Shown here: piece by piece, positions 16,012-23,626 of the stretch | How positions within the stretch are numbered: position 1 is the first letter of the stretch | Layout of the letters: every line of letters begins with the position of its first letter | From: Methylobacterium adhaesivum | Lineage (GTDB): Bacteria > Pseudomonadota > Alphaproteobacteria > Rhizobiales > Beijerinckiaceae | DNA: 44,056 nt | Direction: 5' to 3' | Assembly: GCF_022179065.1 (NCBI RefSeq) | Contig: NZ_BPQD01000004.1 | Span: 1 to 44,056, forward strand | The notes under the pieces: generated by a model | Told to the model about the DNA's origin: nothing | The model's input: the letters and a program-made list of their open reading frames with translations, nothing else | The model's database searches: none | Translations under genes and position numbers: made by a program

Positions 16012-16446
16012 TCAGGCCTTCCGGGACGGCGCCGCCCCGCGATGAGCCACCAAGTCGATCTCGACCAGCGCGTCGTAGGCCAGGCCCGTCGTGCCGATGC
16101 AGGTGCGCGCCGGTCGCCGGTCCTGCCGGAAGTACGACTGGTAGGTCGCGTTGAAGGTCGCATAGTCGCGCTGGAACTCCCTGAGGAAGGCGCGGGCGAC
16201 CACGACGTGCTCGAAGCCCAGTCCGATCCCCGCCAGCACGGCGTCGAGATTGGCCATCACGTTGCGGGTCTGCGCCTCGATGCCCTCCGGCAGCAGGCCA
16301 GGCGCCTGCGAGGTATCGGGCATCTGCCCCGTCACGAATACCAGGCCGTCGATCTCCACGGCATGGCTGAAGGGCGCCACCGGCTTCGGCCCACCGGCAA
16401 TCATATGAAAGAGCGCGGTGGACGGGGTCTCGGGATTCGTCACCAT
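16012..16446 (-). CDS. RidA family protein (reactive imine/enamine deaminase type)
   Basis: A 144-residue member of the YjgF/YER057c/UK114 family, with the typical GLVFVTGQMPD, EAQTRNVMANLDAVLAGIG and PARTCIG elements; the Arg of PART aligns with the Arg that binds the substrate carboxylate in RidA. RidA-type proteins hydrolyse reactive imines formed by PLP- or flavin-dependent amino acid enzymes. It is the first gene of the transporter operon, and the MocR regulator lies divergently 202 bases away. This suggests that the imported compound is metabolised via an imine. The N-terminal extension differs from classical RidA. Confidence 0.9.
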   Translation of the reverse strand: MVTNPETPSTALFHMIAGGPKPVAPFSHAVEIDGLVFVTGQMPDTSQAPGLLPEGIEAQTRNVMANLDAVLAGIGLGFEHVVVARAFLREFQRDYATFNATYQSYFRQDRRPARTCIGTTGLAYDALVEIDLVAHRGAAPSRKA

Positions 16447-16529
16447 GAACTCCTGGTCGCAGGCCGTGCCCGCAAGACGCTTCCGCGGTCCTCACCGTGA
16501 GCCGCATTGTCACGAGCAGATTAGGCGGG

Positions 16530-16618
16530 ATTGTCCTACTTTGCGCGGGGAGACATCCGGCACGATGCTTGGATTTCCGGCGCTCCCTGGAGCACGCTAG
16601 GACAATCACCCGGACAAT
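16530..16618. promoter_or_regulatory. Candidate MocR operator repeats between ridA and the mocR-type gene
   Basis: An inverted pair attgtccta (16530-16538) and taggacaat (16598-16606) lies in the divergent region, with a further direct copy ggacaat at 16612-16618, 14 bases after the second arm. MocR-type regulators often bind direct plus inverted repeats in such divergent regions. The assignment is from spacing and context only. Confidence 0.5.
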
Positions 16619-16648
16619 TGGAACGGCCATGACGCGACTGGAACATCC

Positions 16649-18055
16649 ATGACGCGACCGGTATGGACGGAGGCGATCGAGCGGGCGGCGGGCCCGCGCT
16701 ACCTCGCCATCGTGAGCGCGGTGGAAATTGCACTGCGATCCGGCATTCTGCGCCCGGGCGACCGGCTGCCGCCGCAACGGGACCTCGCCGCCTGGCTGTC
16801 GCTGAACATCGGCACAATCAGCCGCGCCTATGCGGAGATGCAACGGACAGGCCTGGCGCGGGGCGAGGTAGGCCGGGGCACGTTCCTCAACCTAGTGCAG
16901 GAGACGGACGCACCGTCATCTCTGCGGGCCCCCGCCCCACGCCCGGCCTTCCTCGACCTGTCCCACAACTTCCCGTCGCATGCGATGCGTCACCCCGCGC
17001 TGGCGTCGATACGCCCGGCATTCGACGCCCACATGGATGTCGGCGCCATGCTCTCTGCCCAGGTCGATATCGGTCTGAATCGGCATCGGGAGATCGCGGC
17101 GCGTTGGCTCGGCCGCTTCGGAATCGAGGCCCAGGCCGACGACCTGCTGGTCACCTGTGGCGGTCAGCACGGCCTAATGCTCGCGCTCATGGCGTTGACC
17201 CGACCCGGCGAGGCCGTGCTGGCAGAGGAACTAAGCTTCTACGGGCTGAAATCGGCCGCCGGCATGCTAGGACGCTCGCTGGTCGGTGTGCGCATGGACC
17301 GCGAAGGCCTCATGCCCGACTACCTCGACGTCGTCTGCCAGCGGACCAAGGCGAAGGTCCTGTTCTGTACGCCGACGTTGCACAACCCGACCACGGCGAC
17401 GATGTCGTTGGAGCGGCGGCTGCATGTGGCCGAGGTCTGTGAACGCCACAACGTCATGATCGTCGAGGACGACGTCTACGGCTTCTTGCCTGATCCGCCG
17501 TTGCGGCCGCTGGCCGCCTCCGCCCCGGACCGGGTGGTGCATATCTCCAGCTTGTCGAAGCTCGCCGGCCCAGGGCTGCGTATAGGGTTCATAAGAGTGC
17601 CTCGGCATCTGGTCTACGCGTTCGGCATCGCCCTTCGGGCCAGCACCCTGATGGCCTCCCCCTTCAACGCCGAATGGGCGACGCGCCTGCTAGCCTCGCA
17701 GCAGATCGATCAGGTCGTGGCCGACTTGCGAACGGAAACCGAAGCCCGGCAGGCCCTCGTGGCCTCCCGCATGCCGGAGCAAGCCATCATGAGCCACCGA
17801 AACGCGTTCTACTTCTGCCTCAACCTGCGGAACGGCTGGTCTGCCGAGGCTTACAGGCAAGCCGCCGAAGACATCGGGGTGGGCGTCACGCCACTGAGCC
17901 TCTTCGAGGTGTCCTCCTTGCACCAGAGCGACAGTGTGCGCGTCTGCATCAACGCAGCGCCGGACCAAGCCTCGCTTCGCGAAGGCTTGGATAAGCTCGC
18001 AGAGCTGCTCGTATCAGGCGCACCGCCGACCGTCCGGTTCAGAGCGGCGATCTGA
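16649..18055 (+). CDS. MocR-type regulator: GntR winged helix fused to PLP aminotransferase-like domain
   Basis: A 468-residue protein. Residues 1-80 form a GntR-type winged HTH (SGILRPGDRLPPQRDLAAWL, then RGEVGRGTFL). Residues about 100-455 form a fold-type I aminotransferase domain with IVEDDVYG (Asp274/275) and the PLP lysine Lys304 in HISSLSKLAGPG. MocR proteins use PLP plus an amino-acid-like ligand as effector and usually control a divergent gene. Here that is the ridA-ABC transporter operon. A repeated catgacgcgac (16627 and 16648) gives two ATGs; only the second opens the frame. The stop codon lies inside a perfect hairpin. Confidence 0.92.
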   Translation: MTRPVWTEAIERAAGPRYLAIVSAVEIALRSGILRPGDRLPPQRDLAAWLSLNIGTISRAYAEMQRTGLARGEVGRGTFLNLVQETDAPSSLRAPAPRPAFLDLSHNFPSHAMRHPALASIRPAFDAHMDVGAMLSAQVDIGLNRHREIAARWLGRFGIEAQADDLLVTCGGQHGLMLALMALTRPGEAVLAEELSFYGLKSAAGMLGRSLVGVRMDREGLMPDYLDVVCQRTKAKVLFCTPTLHNPTTATMSLERRLHVAEVCERHNVMIVEDDVYGFLPDPPLRPLAASAPDRVVHISSLSKLAGPGLRIGFIRVPRHLVYAFGIALRASTLMASPFNAEWATRLLASQQIDQVVADLRTETEARQALVASRMPEQAIMSHRNAFYFCLNLRNGWSAEAYRQAAEDIGVGVTPLSLFEVSSLHQSDSVRVCINAAPDQASLREGLDKLAELLVSGAPPTVRFRAAI

Positions 18056-18068
18056 ACCGGACGGTCGG
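18026..18068 (+). terminator. Perfect 17-bp hairpin over the end of the MocR gene
   Basis: Arms ccgaccgtccggttcag (18026-18042) and its exact complement (18052-18068) are separated by 9 bases. The stop codon (18053-18055) is inside the right arm. No T-run follows, so it may be a transcription terminator, an mRNA 3'-end stabiliser or a protein-binding palindrome. Confidence 0.5.
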
Positions 18069-18451
18069 CCTCCGGGCAAACGTCCGATTTCGTCACTTCC
18101 ATTCCATAAGCGGTCCAGCTGAAAACCACCCCACCCGGACATTTGACCAAAGCGCCGAGCGGCCGGCTCCCGCCCCCATCGATCTCACCCTCGAGGTGGT
18201 CGCCACCCGGCTGCCTTCGCCTCGTCCTCCGAGCAGCACACCCGCTCGCCAGATTTTTTGCCGATCCGAGTCCGGTCGTAATCGCGCTAGCCAGGGACGT
18301 GGTGAACCTTTTCGCCCGCGCGGGAAATGTTGCCCTTGATGGCGCAATCGCCGGGAGCGGGCGTTTCCGCCCGACCGGCTAGGGCTGGAATAGGGCCTTC
18401 TGGGCCACAGGGGGCTGCGACCCCCATCCCCCTCGCGCTCCCCCCCCGGCG
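18069..18451. other. Interval without recognisable gene
   Basis: The 383 bases between the MocR gene and the nuclease fragment contain only proline/arginine-rich open frames without ribosome sites. A C-run at 18440-18447 is present. Nothing functional is supported. Confidence 0.35.
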
Positions 18452-18735
18452 CTAGTCGGAGGGCGTTGTGAACGCGCCTGCCCAAATCCCGCGCTTCGTG
18501 GCCTTGGCCGTCGCCTCGGCTGCGACGTAGTCCGTTGAGTACCACTGGTAGGCGATCGCATGGCCCTGCGAGAGCATCCAGGCGTTTAGGTCCTCGCTAG
18601 CCTTCCGGTAAACCGCGACCATCCGGCCATAGCGGTCGGTGTCGCGCGGCTCGCACGTGATCGGGGACTGCCCAATGCGGTCGGACAGGGCCAAAGCCGC
18701 GACCTGGCCAAGGCCGGGTGGATCAGATCGGGGTG
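18452..18735 (-). pseudogene. C-terminal fragment of a thermonuclease (SNase)-family protein
   Basis: The frame reads ALSDRIGQSPITCEPRDTDR, YGRMVAVY, LNAWMLSQGHAIAYQWYSTD and AKRGIWAG. This is the second half of SNase-like proteins common in Rhizobiales (usual text: VTCEPRDTDRYGRxVAxC...GxDLNxWMVxxGxAxAYxxYSxxY...AKxxxxGIWxGxF). The first half, with the signal peptide and the catalytic Arg/Glu region, is missing: upstream of about 18735 the frame loses similarity. A start at 18694 is possible but would give only 80 residues. It is best read as a truncated gene. Confidence 0.7.
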
Positions 18736-18795
18736 AAGGGCGCGGACCGGTGGTTCACAGGCTAAGATGCGCTTCACGCTAGACCGGGAGGAAGC

Positions 18796-19170
18796 ATGTT
18801 CACGCACATCATGATCGGCAGCAATGATCTGGAGCGATCCAGGGGCTTCTACGACGCCACGTTCGCCGCCTTGGGCGGCGGTCCCGGCAGAATGGATGAG
18901 AGAGGCAGGCTGATTTACGCCTACGAGGGCGGTCGGCTGATGATCACGAAGCCGATCGACGGCAATCCCGCGACTGCGGCCAATGGTGGGACGATCGGCA
19001 TCGTCGCCGCGACCCCTGACCACGTCCTCGCTTGGCACCGGGCCGGCGCCGCGCAGGGGGGGACCGCGATCGAGAGCGCTCCTTCCGAACGTCCAAATGG
19101 GGCTTTCGTCGCCTACCTCCGCGATCCTGACGGCAATAAGCTCACGGCACGGACCCATCCGGCGAAATGA
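18796..19170 (+). CDS. VOC-family protein (glyoxalase/dioxygenase fold)
   Basis: A 124-residue single-domain protein starting MFTHIMIGSNDLERSRGFYD, the usual opening of small VOC proteins, with the metal-ligand His4 after the first strand. The C-terminal FVAYLRDPDGNKLTARTH contains the DPDGN loop. Members catalyse metal-dependent reactions on small molecules or bind antibiotics; the substrate is unknown. A good ribosome site (GGGAGG) stands five bases ahead. It is convergent with the umuC gene. Confidence 0.88.
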   Translation: MFTHIMIGSNDLERSRGFYDATFAALGGGPGRMDERGRLIYAYEGGRLMITKPIDGNPATAANGGTIGIVAATPDHVLAWHRAGAAQGGTAIESAPSERPNGAFVAYLRDPDGNKLTARTHPAK

Positions 19171-19214
19171 TCCGAACTCTCGTGAAAGTTGGTCTCATCG
19201 CAGCAGGCCGCTCT

Positions 19215-20546
19215 TCACGCGTGCGCCGTTGGTAGCTCGGCCACCTGGGTCGTGTACCGAGGCGAGCGCATTTCGAACTTCGTCGACCACGTCCGCTTCT
19301 CGGTCAGCCCGGCACGCGCTGGCACCACGGTCCCGCGTCCGAACCGGCTGTTGCACGCGTCCATAGCCGCCATGAGCGGACCGCTGCGCTCGCGATCCAT
19401 CTGCCCGATGAGCGCGCGGGGCGAGGCGGCCAGGGGCATCAGGTCCGTGGTGATCACGCCGGCCTTGCTGTAGCGCCACGGCCGGTCGCCCGGTGCTTCG
19501 CGCCAGGTGCGGGCGACGCCGAGCTGTGCCGCCTGGATTAGCACGAGGCTGTCGTTCGTCGCCTCGGGCAGCGTCACCGTGGTGGAGACCGAACGCATCG
19601 GGTCGCCGCGATCGTGGGTCGAGGTGTGGTAGAAGACCGTCATATGGTCGGTACCCAGGCCCTCGCGCCGGAGCTTCTCGCCCAGACGCGTGGCGTGGGC
19701 GGCCACCGCCTGTTCCACCGTGGCCCGGTCCTCGACGCGGCGGGAGAACGAACGGGTGACGGCGCAGCCCTTGCGCTGGGCCGGCACCAGCTCGAGGGGC
19801 AGGCACGACACGCCACGCAGCTCGTGGATGATGCGCTCGCCCACCACCGTCATCGCCTTGCGCACGGGGCGCGGATCGAGGTCGCGCAGGTCCGCCACCG
19901 TGTCGACACCCATGGCCTCGATCTTCGTCGCCGAGGCGCGACCGATCCCCCAGACCTCGGACGCTGAGATCCGGCAGAGCCAGTGATCGTAGGCCACCGG
20001 GTCGGTCAGGTCGCAGACGCCGTCCAGGGCGGGTTGCGTCTTGGCGATGTGGTTAGCGAGCTTGGCGAGCGTCTTCGTCGGGCCGATGCCGACGCAGGTC
20101 GGAATGCCGGTCCAGGCCAGCACCGTGGCGCGCAGGTCCCGCGCCAGCTCGATGCGCAGATCCGGGTGGACGTCCGACAGGTCGAGGAACGATTCGTCGA
20201 TGGAGTAGATCTCGACGCGGGGGGAGAAGTCCCGATAGACTGCGTTCGTGCGCGAACTCATGTCTCCGTAGAGCGTGTAGTTCGAGGAGAACACCCGCAC
20301 GCCGTCGCGCCGACACTGCTCGCGTATCTTGAAGAATGGATCGCCCATCTTGATCCCGAGGGCCTTGGCCTCGGCGGTACGGGCGATGGCGCAGCCATCA
20401 TTATTGCTCAGCACGATCACCGGCACCCGGGCGAGCTTGGGATCGAACACGCGCTCGCACGAGCAATAGAAGCTGTTGCCATCGATGAGGGCAATGGCGC
20501 GCCCGCCCCCGATCGGATCCAGTTGGCTTGGCGCTGAATCGCTCAC
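19215..20546 (-). CDS. umuC: Y-family DNA polymerase V catalytic subunit UmuC
   Basis: A 443-residue error-prone polymerase. It starts with [19 protein letters not shown] (the DGNxFYxSCE motif with the first catalytic Asp), continues with [16 protein letters not shown], and has [12 protein letters not shown] with the second catalytic Asp-Glu pair. The helix-hairpin-helix region is around [18 protein letters not shown], and the little-finger domain follows. It copies across lesions as part of UmuD'2C. Its ATG overlaps the umuD stop by four bases (ATGA), and the operon is under an SOS box at 21252-21266. Confidence 0.95.
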   Translation of the reverse strand: MSDSAPSQLDPIGGGRAIALIDGNSFYCSCERVFDPKLARVPVIVLSNNDGCAIARTAEAKALGIKMGDPFFKIREQCRRDGVRVFSSNYTLYGDMSSRTNAVYRDFSPRVEIYSIDESFLDLSDVHPDLRIELARDLRATVLAWTGIPTCVGIGPTKTLAKLANHIAKTQPALDGVCDLTDPVAYDHWLCRISASEVWGIGRASATKIEAMGVDTVADLRDLDPRPVRKAMTVVGERIIHELRGVSCLPLELVPAQRKGCAVTRSFSRRVEDRATVEQAVAAHATRLGEKLRREGLGTDHMTVFYHTSTHDRGDPMRSVSTTVTLPEATNDSLVLIQAAQLGVARTWREAPGDRPWRYSKAGVITTDLMPLAASPRALIGQMDRERSGPLMAAMDACNSRFGRGTVVPARAGLTEKRTWSTKFEMRSPRYTTQVAELPTAHA

Positions 20547-20995
20547 GACAGCCGCCCGCGCACAAGATGCCAGCGGATCGAGAAGCGCAGTACGCCCCAG
20601 ATGTCGACCTCTCCGTACTCATCGACGGCGAAGGCGGGCATGTCCGGGTTGTCGAACTCGAGCCGGGCGCGGTTGCCCGCCATCCGGTAGCGTTTGCACG
20701 AGAGCTGCCCGTCGACCACCGCCACGACGACGTTGCCATCCTCAACGCGGAGGCTGCGATCGATGCAGGCGAGGTCTCGGTCATGGATGCCGGCGCCGAG
20801 CATGGACCAGCCACGAACCTGCATTAGGAATGTCGCGGGCGGGTTCGGGACCAGCCATCGGGGCAGCTCAAGTGCCCCTTCCATGAAGTCGTCGGCCGGG
20901 CTCGGGAAGCCGGCGCAAAGGGCTTGTCCGATCACGGGCACGCGAACGGCATCCGCACTGCCGAGAATCAGTTCATCAACGGTGTAGGGGCTCAC
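20543..20995 (-). CDS. umuD: UmuD, self-cleaving subunit of DNA polymerase V
   Basis: A 150-residue S24 protein from a GTG that overlaps the stop of the preceding small gene (GTGA). The cleavage site [11 protein letters not shown] puts the scissile bond at Ala28-Gly29; the nucleophile is Ser64 in RGWSM and the general base Lys101 in SCKRYRM. All three are shifted by exactly four from E. coli UmuD (24/25, 60, 97), so it looks fully functional. RecA-stimulated cleavage gives UmuD', which binds UmuC. An upstream ATG (21136) would run through the neighbouring gene and is rejected. Confidence 0.93.
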   Translation of the reverse strand: MSPYTVDELILGSADAVRVPVIGQALCAGFPSPADDFMEGALELPRWLVPNPPATFLMQVRGWSMLGAGIHDRDLACIDRSLRVEDGNVVVAVVDGQLSCKRYRMAGNRARLEFDNPDMPAFAVDEYGEVDIWGVLRFSIRWHLVRGRLS

Positions 20996-21231
20996 GAAGC
21001 GGTGCTCGCTCGTGCCAGCGGCAGGCCCCCACGGACGTAGCCGTGAGAGATTAGCCGGTCCCGCTGCATAGTCCGGCGCTCGGCCTCCGTGAGGTCGGCC
21101 AGCGCGTCCTCGATCGCCCGCACTAGGGCGGCCCAAGCGTCGCCACGGGCTGCGCGGTGATAGGCGAGCGCGATCCTTTCCGCCTCGGTGAGACGGATTT
21201 CAACAGGCGGCTCGTTGGGAGAGGCGTGCAT
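20992..21231 (-). CDS. First gene of the SOS operon, small protein of unknown function
   Basis: A 79-residue hydrophilic helical protein (core IRLTEAERIALAYHRAARGD, then VRAIEDALADLTEAERRTMQ). I do not recognise the family. Its ATG lies 20 bases from the SOS box, and its stop overlaps umuD by four bases, so it is certain to be co-transcribed and probably translationally coupled with umuDC. No HTH motif is evident; two TEAER repeats (at about residues 15-19 and 47-51) suggest amphipathic helices. It could modulate pol V or be a small regulator; that is inference. Confidence 0.7.
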   Translation of the reverse strand: MHASPNEPPVEIRLTEAERIALAYHRAARGDAWAALVRAIEDALADLTEAERRTMQRDRLISHGYVRGGLPLARASTAS

Positions 21232-21251
21232 CTCGCGTCCGGCTCCTGCTA

Positions 21252-21266
21252 GAACATAACAGGAAC
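21252..21266 (-). promoter_or_regulatory. Alphaproteobacterial SOS (LexA) box
   Basis: On the minus strand the sequence is GTTCCTGTTATGTTC, an exact GTTC-N7-GTTC match to the known LexA motif of Alphaproteobacteria. It is placed just before the small-ORF-umuD-umuC operon and predicts DNA-damage induction. Confidence 0.9.
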
Positions 21267-21354
21267 AAACTGCATCTCGACGAGTGGTTCAATCGATACG
21301 GCCAAGTTTGCAAACGAGCCGGTGGACGCCTGTGGAGTGAGGGGTAAAACCGTA

Positions 21355-21627
21355 GTGCCGACGCGGCTTTACCGCTTCCACTGTACAGACGGGTACGATC
21401 TGGTCGCAGACCTGCGCGGACGGCGTATTCCGACGGTCGCGCTGGTGCGGCTGCACGCGGAACGGGTCGCCCTCGATCTTATGTCCCGCGCCGCGGGCAC
21501 TGATTGGTCGGCATGGTATGTCGAGGTCTACGACGAGAGAGGCCATGCGGTGCTGGCGAAGGCCTTCGCTGAGGTTCGGTGCGAGCGCCGAGCAGGTGCA
21601 ATCAGAGGAGGGCGACCATGGCGATGA
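21355..21627 (+). CDS. DUF6894-like small protein
   Basis: About 90 residues from a GTG with a purine-rich site (GTGAGGGG) upstream; a GTG 11 codons earlier (21322) is possible. LYRFHCTDGYDLVADLRGRR resembles the start of DUF6894 (YFFxxxDGxxxxxDxxGxxL), and the end WYVEVYDERGHAVLAKAFAE matches the V.V.DExGxxVLxxPFxE strand. The function is unknown. It lies divergent from the SOS operon and overlaps the next broken gene by ten bases. Confidence 0.6.
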   Translation: MPTRLYRFHCTDGYDLVADLRGRRIPTVALVRLHAERVALDLMSRAAGTDWSAWYVEVYDERGHAVLAKAFAEVRCERRAGAIRGGRPWR

Positions 21628-21854
21628 AAACGACGTTCCTGGTGCAGACTTTCGTAATCAAGCGGAAGCGGTTGGTGCCGGGCGATCGCGAGGTATCGCC
21701 GACCGAAAGCCGCGCGCTGAAGTAGGCCGAAGCCATGGGTGGACGGATGCCGGGGACGGCCGCGCTGAAGGTCGTGGCAGACGACGAGACGGGCGAGCTC
21801 GAGGCAGCGACAATCCTGGGGCAGGTCGGCGAGGTGCCGGAGGATTTCGCGTAA
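21618..21854 (+). pseudogene. Small protein gene interrupted by an in-frame TAG
   Basis: A strong ribosome site (AGGAGG) precedes the ATG. The frame reads MAMKTTFLVQTFVIKRKRLV, then PGDREVSPTESRALK, TAG at 21723-21725, and continues AEAMGGRMPGTAALKVVADD, ETGELEAATILGQVGEVPEDFA to the TAA at 21852. The sense either side of TAG looks like one protein (78 codons). One CAG to TAG change would explain the break. The family function is unknown. Confidence 0.6.
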
Positions 21855-22001
21855 AGCCTGCAGGGCGGCTGAGGCGAGCGGCTAGCGTCGACGAGACGCT
21901 CTGAGCCCGGAGAGCACGGGCGACGGCCGCAGGTGACACCCGAGCCCTAGCCCGCTGCCCCGGGCACGCCTATCCCGTCCGGCCACCACACGCCGGATCC
22001 C

Positions 22002-22376
22002 ATGCCAGCCGCACCAGCCGTTATCCCCGCCGACCCAAAACTCTGGCGCAAGGGCTTCCTCGACCTTCGACCAAGCGTCGTTCCGTGCCCAGACCTGACT
22101 GCACAAAGCTGGGCGAGCGTCCACGAGAAGTGCGTCGATTTCCTCGATCGATGGGCGGAAGAGGCCGCCGGGCTCGGCTGGACCACGCTCGACCTGTTCG
22201 GCGTGCATCGGCACGTTGGTCTGATCCGTTTCGACTACTGCGGCGGCGTCGTCATGTCGGGCGACAAGGTGTCGGCGATCACCGCCAGCCGGATCGCCTT
22301 CGTCAACACGGCCCACTATCGCGATACGCCGGGCCGGCCGTCCGGCGCCGTGCCGATCTGGCTGTTCGGCCGGTGA
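22002..22376 (+). CDS. Hypothetical protein
   Basis: A 124-residue soluble protein with a Trp- and aromatic-rich centre (AEEAAGLGWTTLDLFGVHRH then VGLIRFDYCGGVVMSGDKVS). I do not recognise a characterised family; the text resembles hypothetical proteins found in Methylobacterium accessory regions. Its stop overlaps the ATG of the next small gene (TGATG), so the two are coupled, and a strong hairpin terminator ends the pair at 22591. Confidence 0.6.
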   Translation: MPAAPAVIPADPKLWRKGFLDLRPSVVPCPDLTAQSWASVHEKCVDFLDRWAEEAAGLGWTTLDLFGVHRHVGLIRFDYCGGVVMSGDKVSAITASRIAFVNTAHYRDTPGRPSGAVPIWLFGR

Positions 22377-22552
22377 TGGGCGAGATCGAGATCGCAGTGG
22401 GGCGAATTCTGCCGTTCGCGGCGGGCCTCGGCGTGGACGAACTCGCCCTGCGCCTCATCGTCTTGGTGGTCTGGACGGACAGCGTTGAGCGGACGGTCGA
22501 AGAGAAGGCTGTCGAAATCCGGCGGCGGTTGATGCGAGCAGCGGGGGCCTAA
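22376..22552 (+). CDS. Hypothetical small protein coupled to the preceding gene
   Basis: The 58-residue frame starts MGEIEIAVGRILPFAAGLGV, continues through a hydrophobic helix (DELALRLIVLVVWTDSVERT) and ends with a basic segment (VEIRRRLMRAAGA). The start shares one base with the stop of the upstream gene, which strongly supports translation. The terminator begins ten bases after its stop. Unknown function. Confidence 0.6.
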   Translation: MGEIEIAVGRILPFAAGLGVDELALRLIVLVVWTDSVERTVEEKAVEIRRRLMRAAGA

Positions 22553-22561
22553 GACGCAAAA

Positions 22562-22591
22562 AGCCCGGCTCGCCATGATGGCGGCCGGGCT
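22562..22591 (+). terminator. Strong hairpin terminator
   Basis: Outer arms agcccggc (22562-22569) and gccgggct (22584-22591) enclose a second stem cgccat/atggcg with a one-base loop and one bulged T. An A-run lies on the 5' side (caaaaag), so it may also act on the minus strand. It closes the two-gene unit 22002-22552. Confidence 0.7.
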
Positions 22592-22823
22592 GATAAACTC
22601 AATGAAAAGATAAGTTCATGTGTGGACGAATCTTCATCGTGAGAGCCTTCCGAGCTGAGAGTAGATCTTCACGGAGTTTTGATACATTTTCATGCTGTTG
22701 CTCGTAATTATCATCATGAACAGATCTTAGAGAAAGCCGTCCCTCTCTAGAGATCAAATCGTATTACTGATCGACGATTGATTTTACGTATGGAAATATT
22801 TCTGGCGGAAACAGAAACTCAGC
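22592..22823. other. AT-rich gene-free stretch
   Basis: The composition drops visibly here (for example gatcgacgattgattttacg) compared with the GC-rich surroundings, and continues into the 3' end of the next minus-strand gene. No gene or clear repeat is recognised. It is a likely foreign insertion edge. Confidence 0.45.
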
Positions 22824-23105
22824 TTAAAGTGCGGCATATGCTGACTTATGAAAATCGGGATTTGATAATCTTTGATCGCTATCCTCGAATAGTGCCACCT
22901 CAGACGTTTTCATGGCTGCTTCATAGGCAGAAAATCTTCGATCAAATATGTCTGCCATAAGCTTGTTGCGTGCAGTTTCCGACTGCCGCTCTGCGGCAGC
23001 GGCTTGGCGCCGTCCGAGCTTCAGGGTCACGAACACCGCGACGCCAGCTGCCGTGACTGTTGCGATAGGCCCCGCAAAATCCTTGAAGAACTCGTAGGCG
23101 GTCAC
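22824..23105 (-). CDS. Small membrane-anchored protein
   Basis: About 93 residues from a GTG (TAYEFFKDFAGP). An N-terminal transmembrane helix (ATVTAAGVAVFVTLKLG) is followed by a charged helix (RRQAAAAERQSETARNKLMA) and DIFDRRFSAYEAA. This layout matches a family of short membrane proteins in alphaproteobacteria with the pattern (K)xDLFxxRxxxYExx. The text after YEAAMKT differs from that pattern and the base composition becomes AT-rich, so the C-terminus may be replaced or truncated. A frame further upstream (to 23174) exists without a better ribosome site. Function unknown. Confidence 0.5.
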   Translation of the reverse strand: MTAYEFFKDFAGPIATVTAAGVAVFVTLKLGRRQAAAAERQSETARNKLMADIFDRRFSAYEAAMKTSEVALFEDSDQRLSNPDFHKSAYAAL

Positions 23106-23181
23106 TTGCTGTCGACCTTTCGCGATGTCGGCCGGGCTACCGGCATGCTTGGCACGAGGCTCTACGAGGCTCAAACGAAAA

Positions 23182-23208
23182 ACCCGCCGCGGCGCGAGCC
23201 GGGCGGGT
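23182..23208 (-). terminator. Rho-independent terminator for minus-strand genes 23271-23626
   Basis: Arms acccgcc (23182-23188) and ggcgggt (23202-23208) enclose an inner stem cggc/gccg with a GCGA loop. On the minus strand it is followed by TTTTTCGTTTG, the usual U-run. It ends the two-gene unit just upstream. Confidence 0.75.
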
Positions 23209-23270
23209 GAAGGTGGATTCCTCGGGGGGAAGATGGTGAGTGAACGGCCCGCAGGCCGGACGGTTCCGGT

Positions 23271-23369
23271 CTACCGCTTCGCCGCCCCGCCGACGATGAG
23301 CCCCACAAGGCCAGCGATCAGCGCGTAGACGGCGCCCAGATCCTGCGGTTCGACGAGCGGGCAGGTCAC
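23271..23369 (-). CDS. Tiny membrane protein (32 aa)
   Basis: A GTG overlapping the stop of the upstream gene (GTGA) opens a 32-residue frame ending in one predicted transmembrane helix (GAVYALIAGLVGLIVGGAAK). Overlap with the preceding gene and a clear terminator downstream support translation. Similar tiny hydrophobic proteins occur in prophage and plasmid modules, but no family can be named. Confidence 0.5.
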   Translation of the reverse strand: MTCPLVEPQDLGAVYALIAGLVGLIVGGAAKR

Positions 23370-23626
23370 GGCGCCGCCTTCGGCAGGATCTCGAACTCCA
23401 GGGGCTGGAGCACGGAGATGATCGACCAGCCAAGCGCCCGCTGCAGCGGGTTGCAGTCATAGGCAATTACGCCGCGCAGCACGCCCTTCCCCGGCATGGC
23501 GTCGATGGGAATCACTGGGCCGATGGTTTCTTCCTCGCGTCCGAGATCACCGTAGGCATCGAAGTGTTCGGGCTCGTAGTCGAGGCGCCGGCCGGCCCCA
23601 ACCACCACCGCCAGGTGATCTTGCAC
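23366..23626 (-). CDS. Hypothetical phage- or plasmid-like protein
   Basis: An 86-residue protein from a GTG. Its sequence (RLDYEPEHFDAYGDLGREEE, PVIPIDAMPGKGVLRGVIAY, WSIISVLQPLEFEILPKAAP) is well-behaved coding sequence, but I do not recognise a family. The last four bases overlap the tiny membrane protein gene. A different frame just upstream on the same strand (RLLIHGIRERKRQCKITW, before 23626) also looks coding, so a frameshift or an overlapping gene end is possible. Confidence 0.55.
   Translation of the reverse strand: MQDHLAVVVGAGRRLDYEPEHFDAYGDLGREEETIGPVIPIDAMPGKGVLRGVIAYDCNPLQRALGWSIISVLQPLEFEILPKAAP

Noticed and set aside
18143-18382. 79-codon plus-strand frame after the MocR gene
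   Set aside because: Pro/Ser/Arg-rich with no ribosome site and no recognisable domain.
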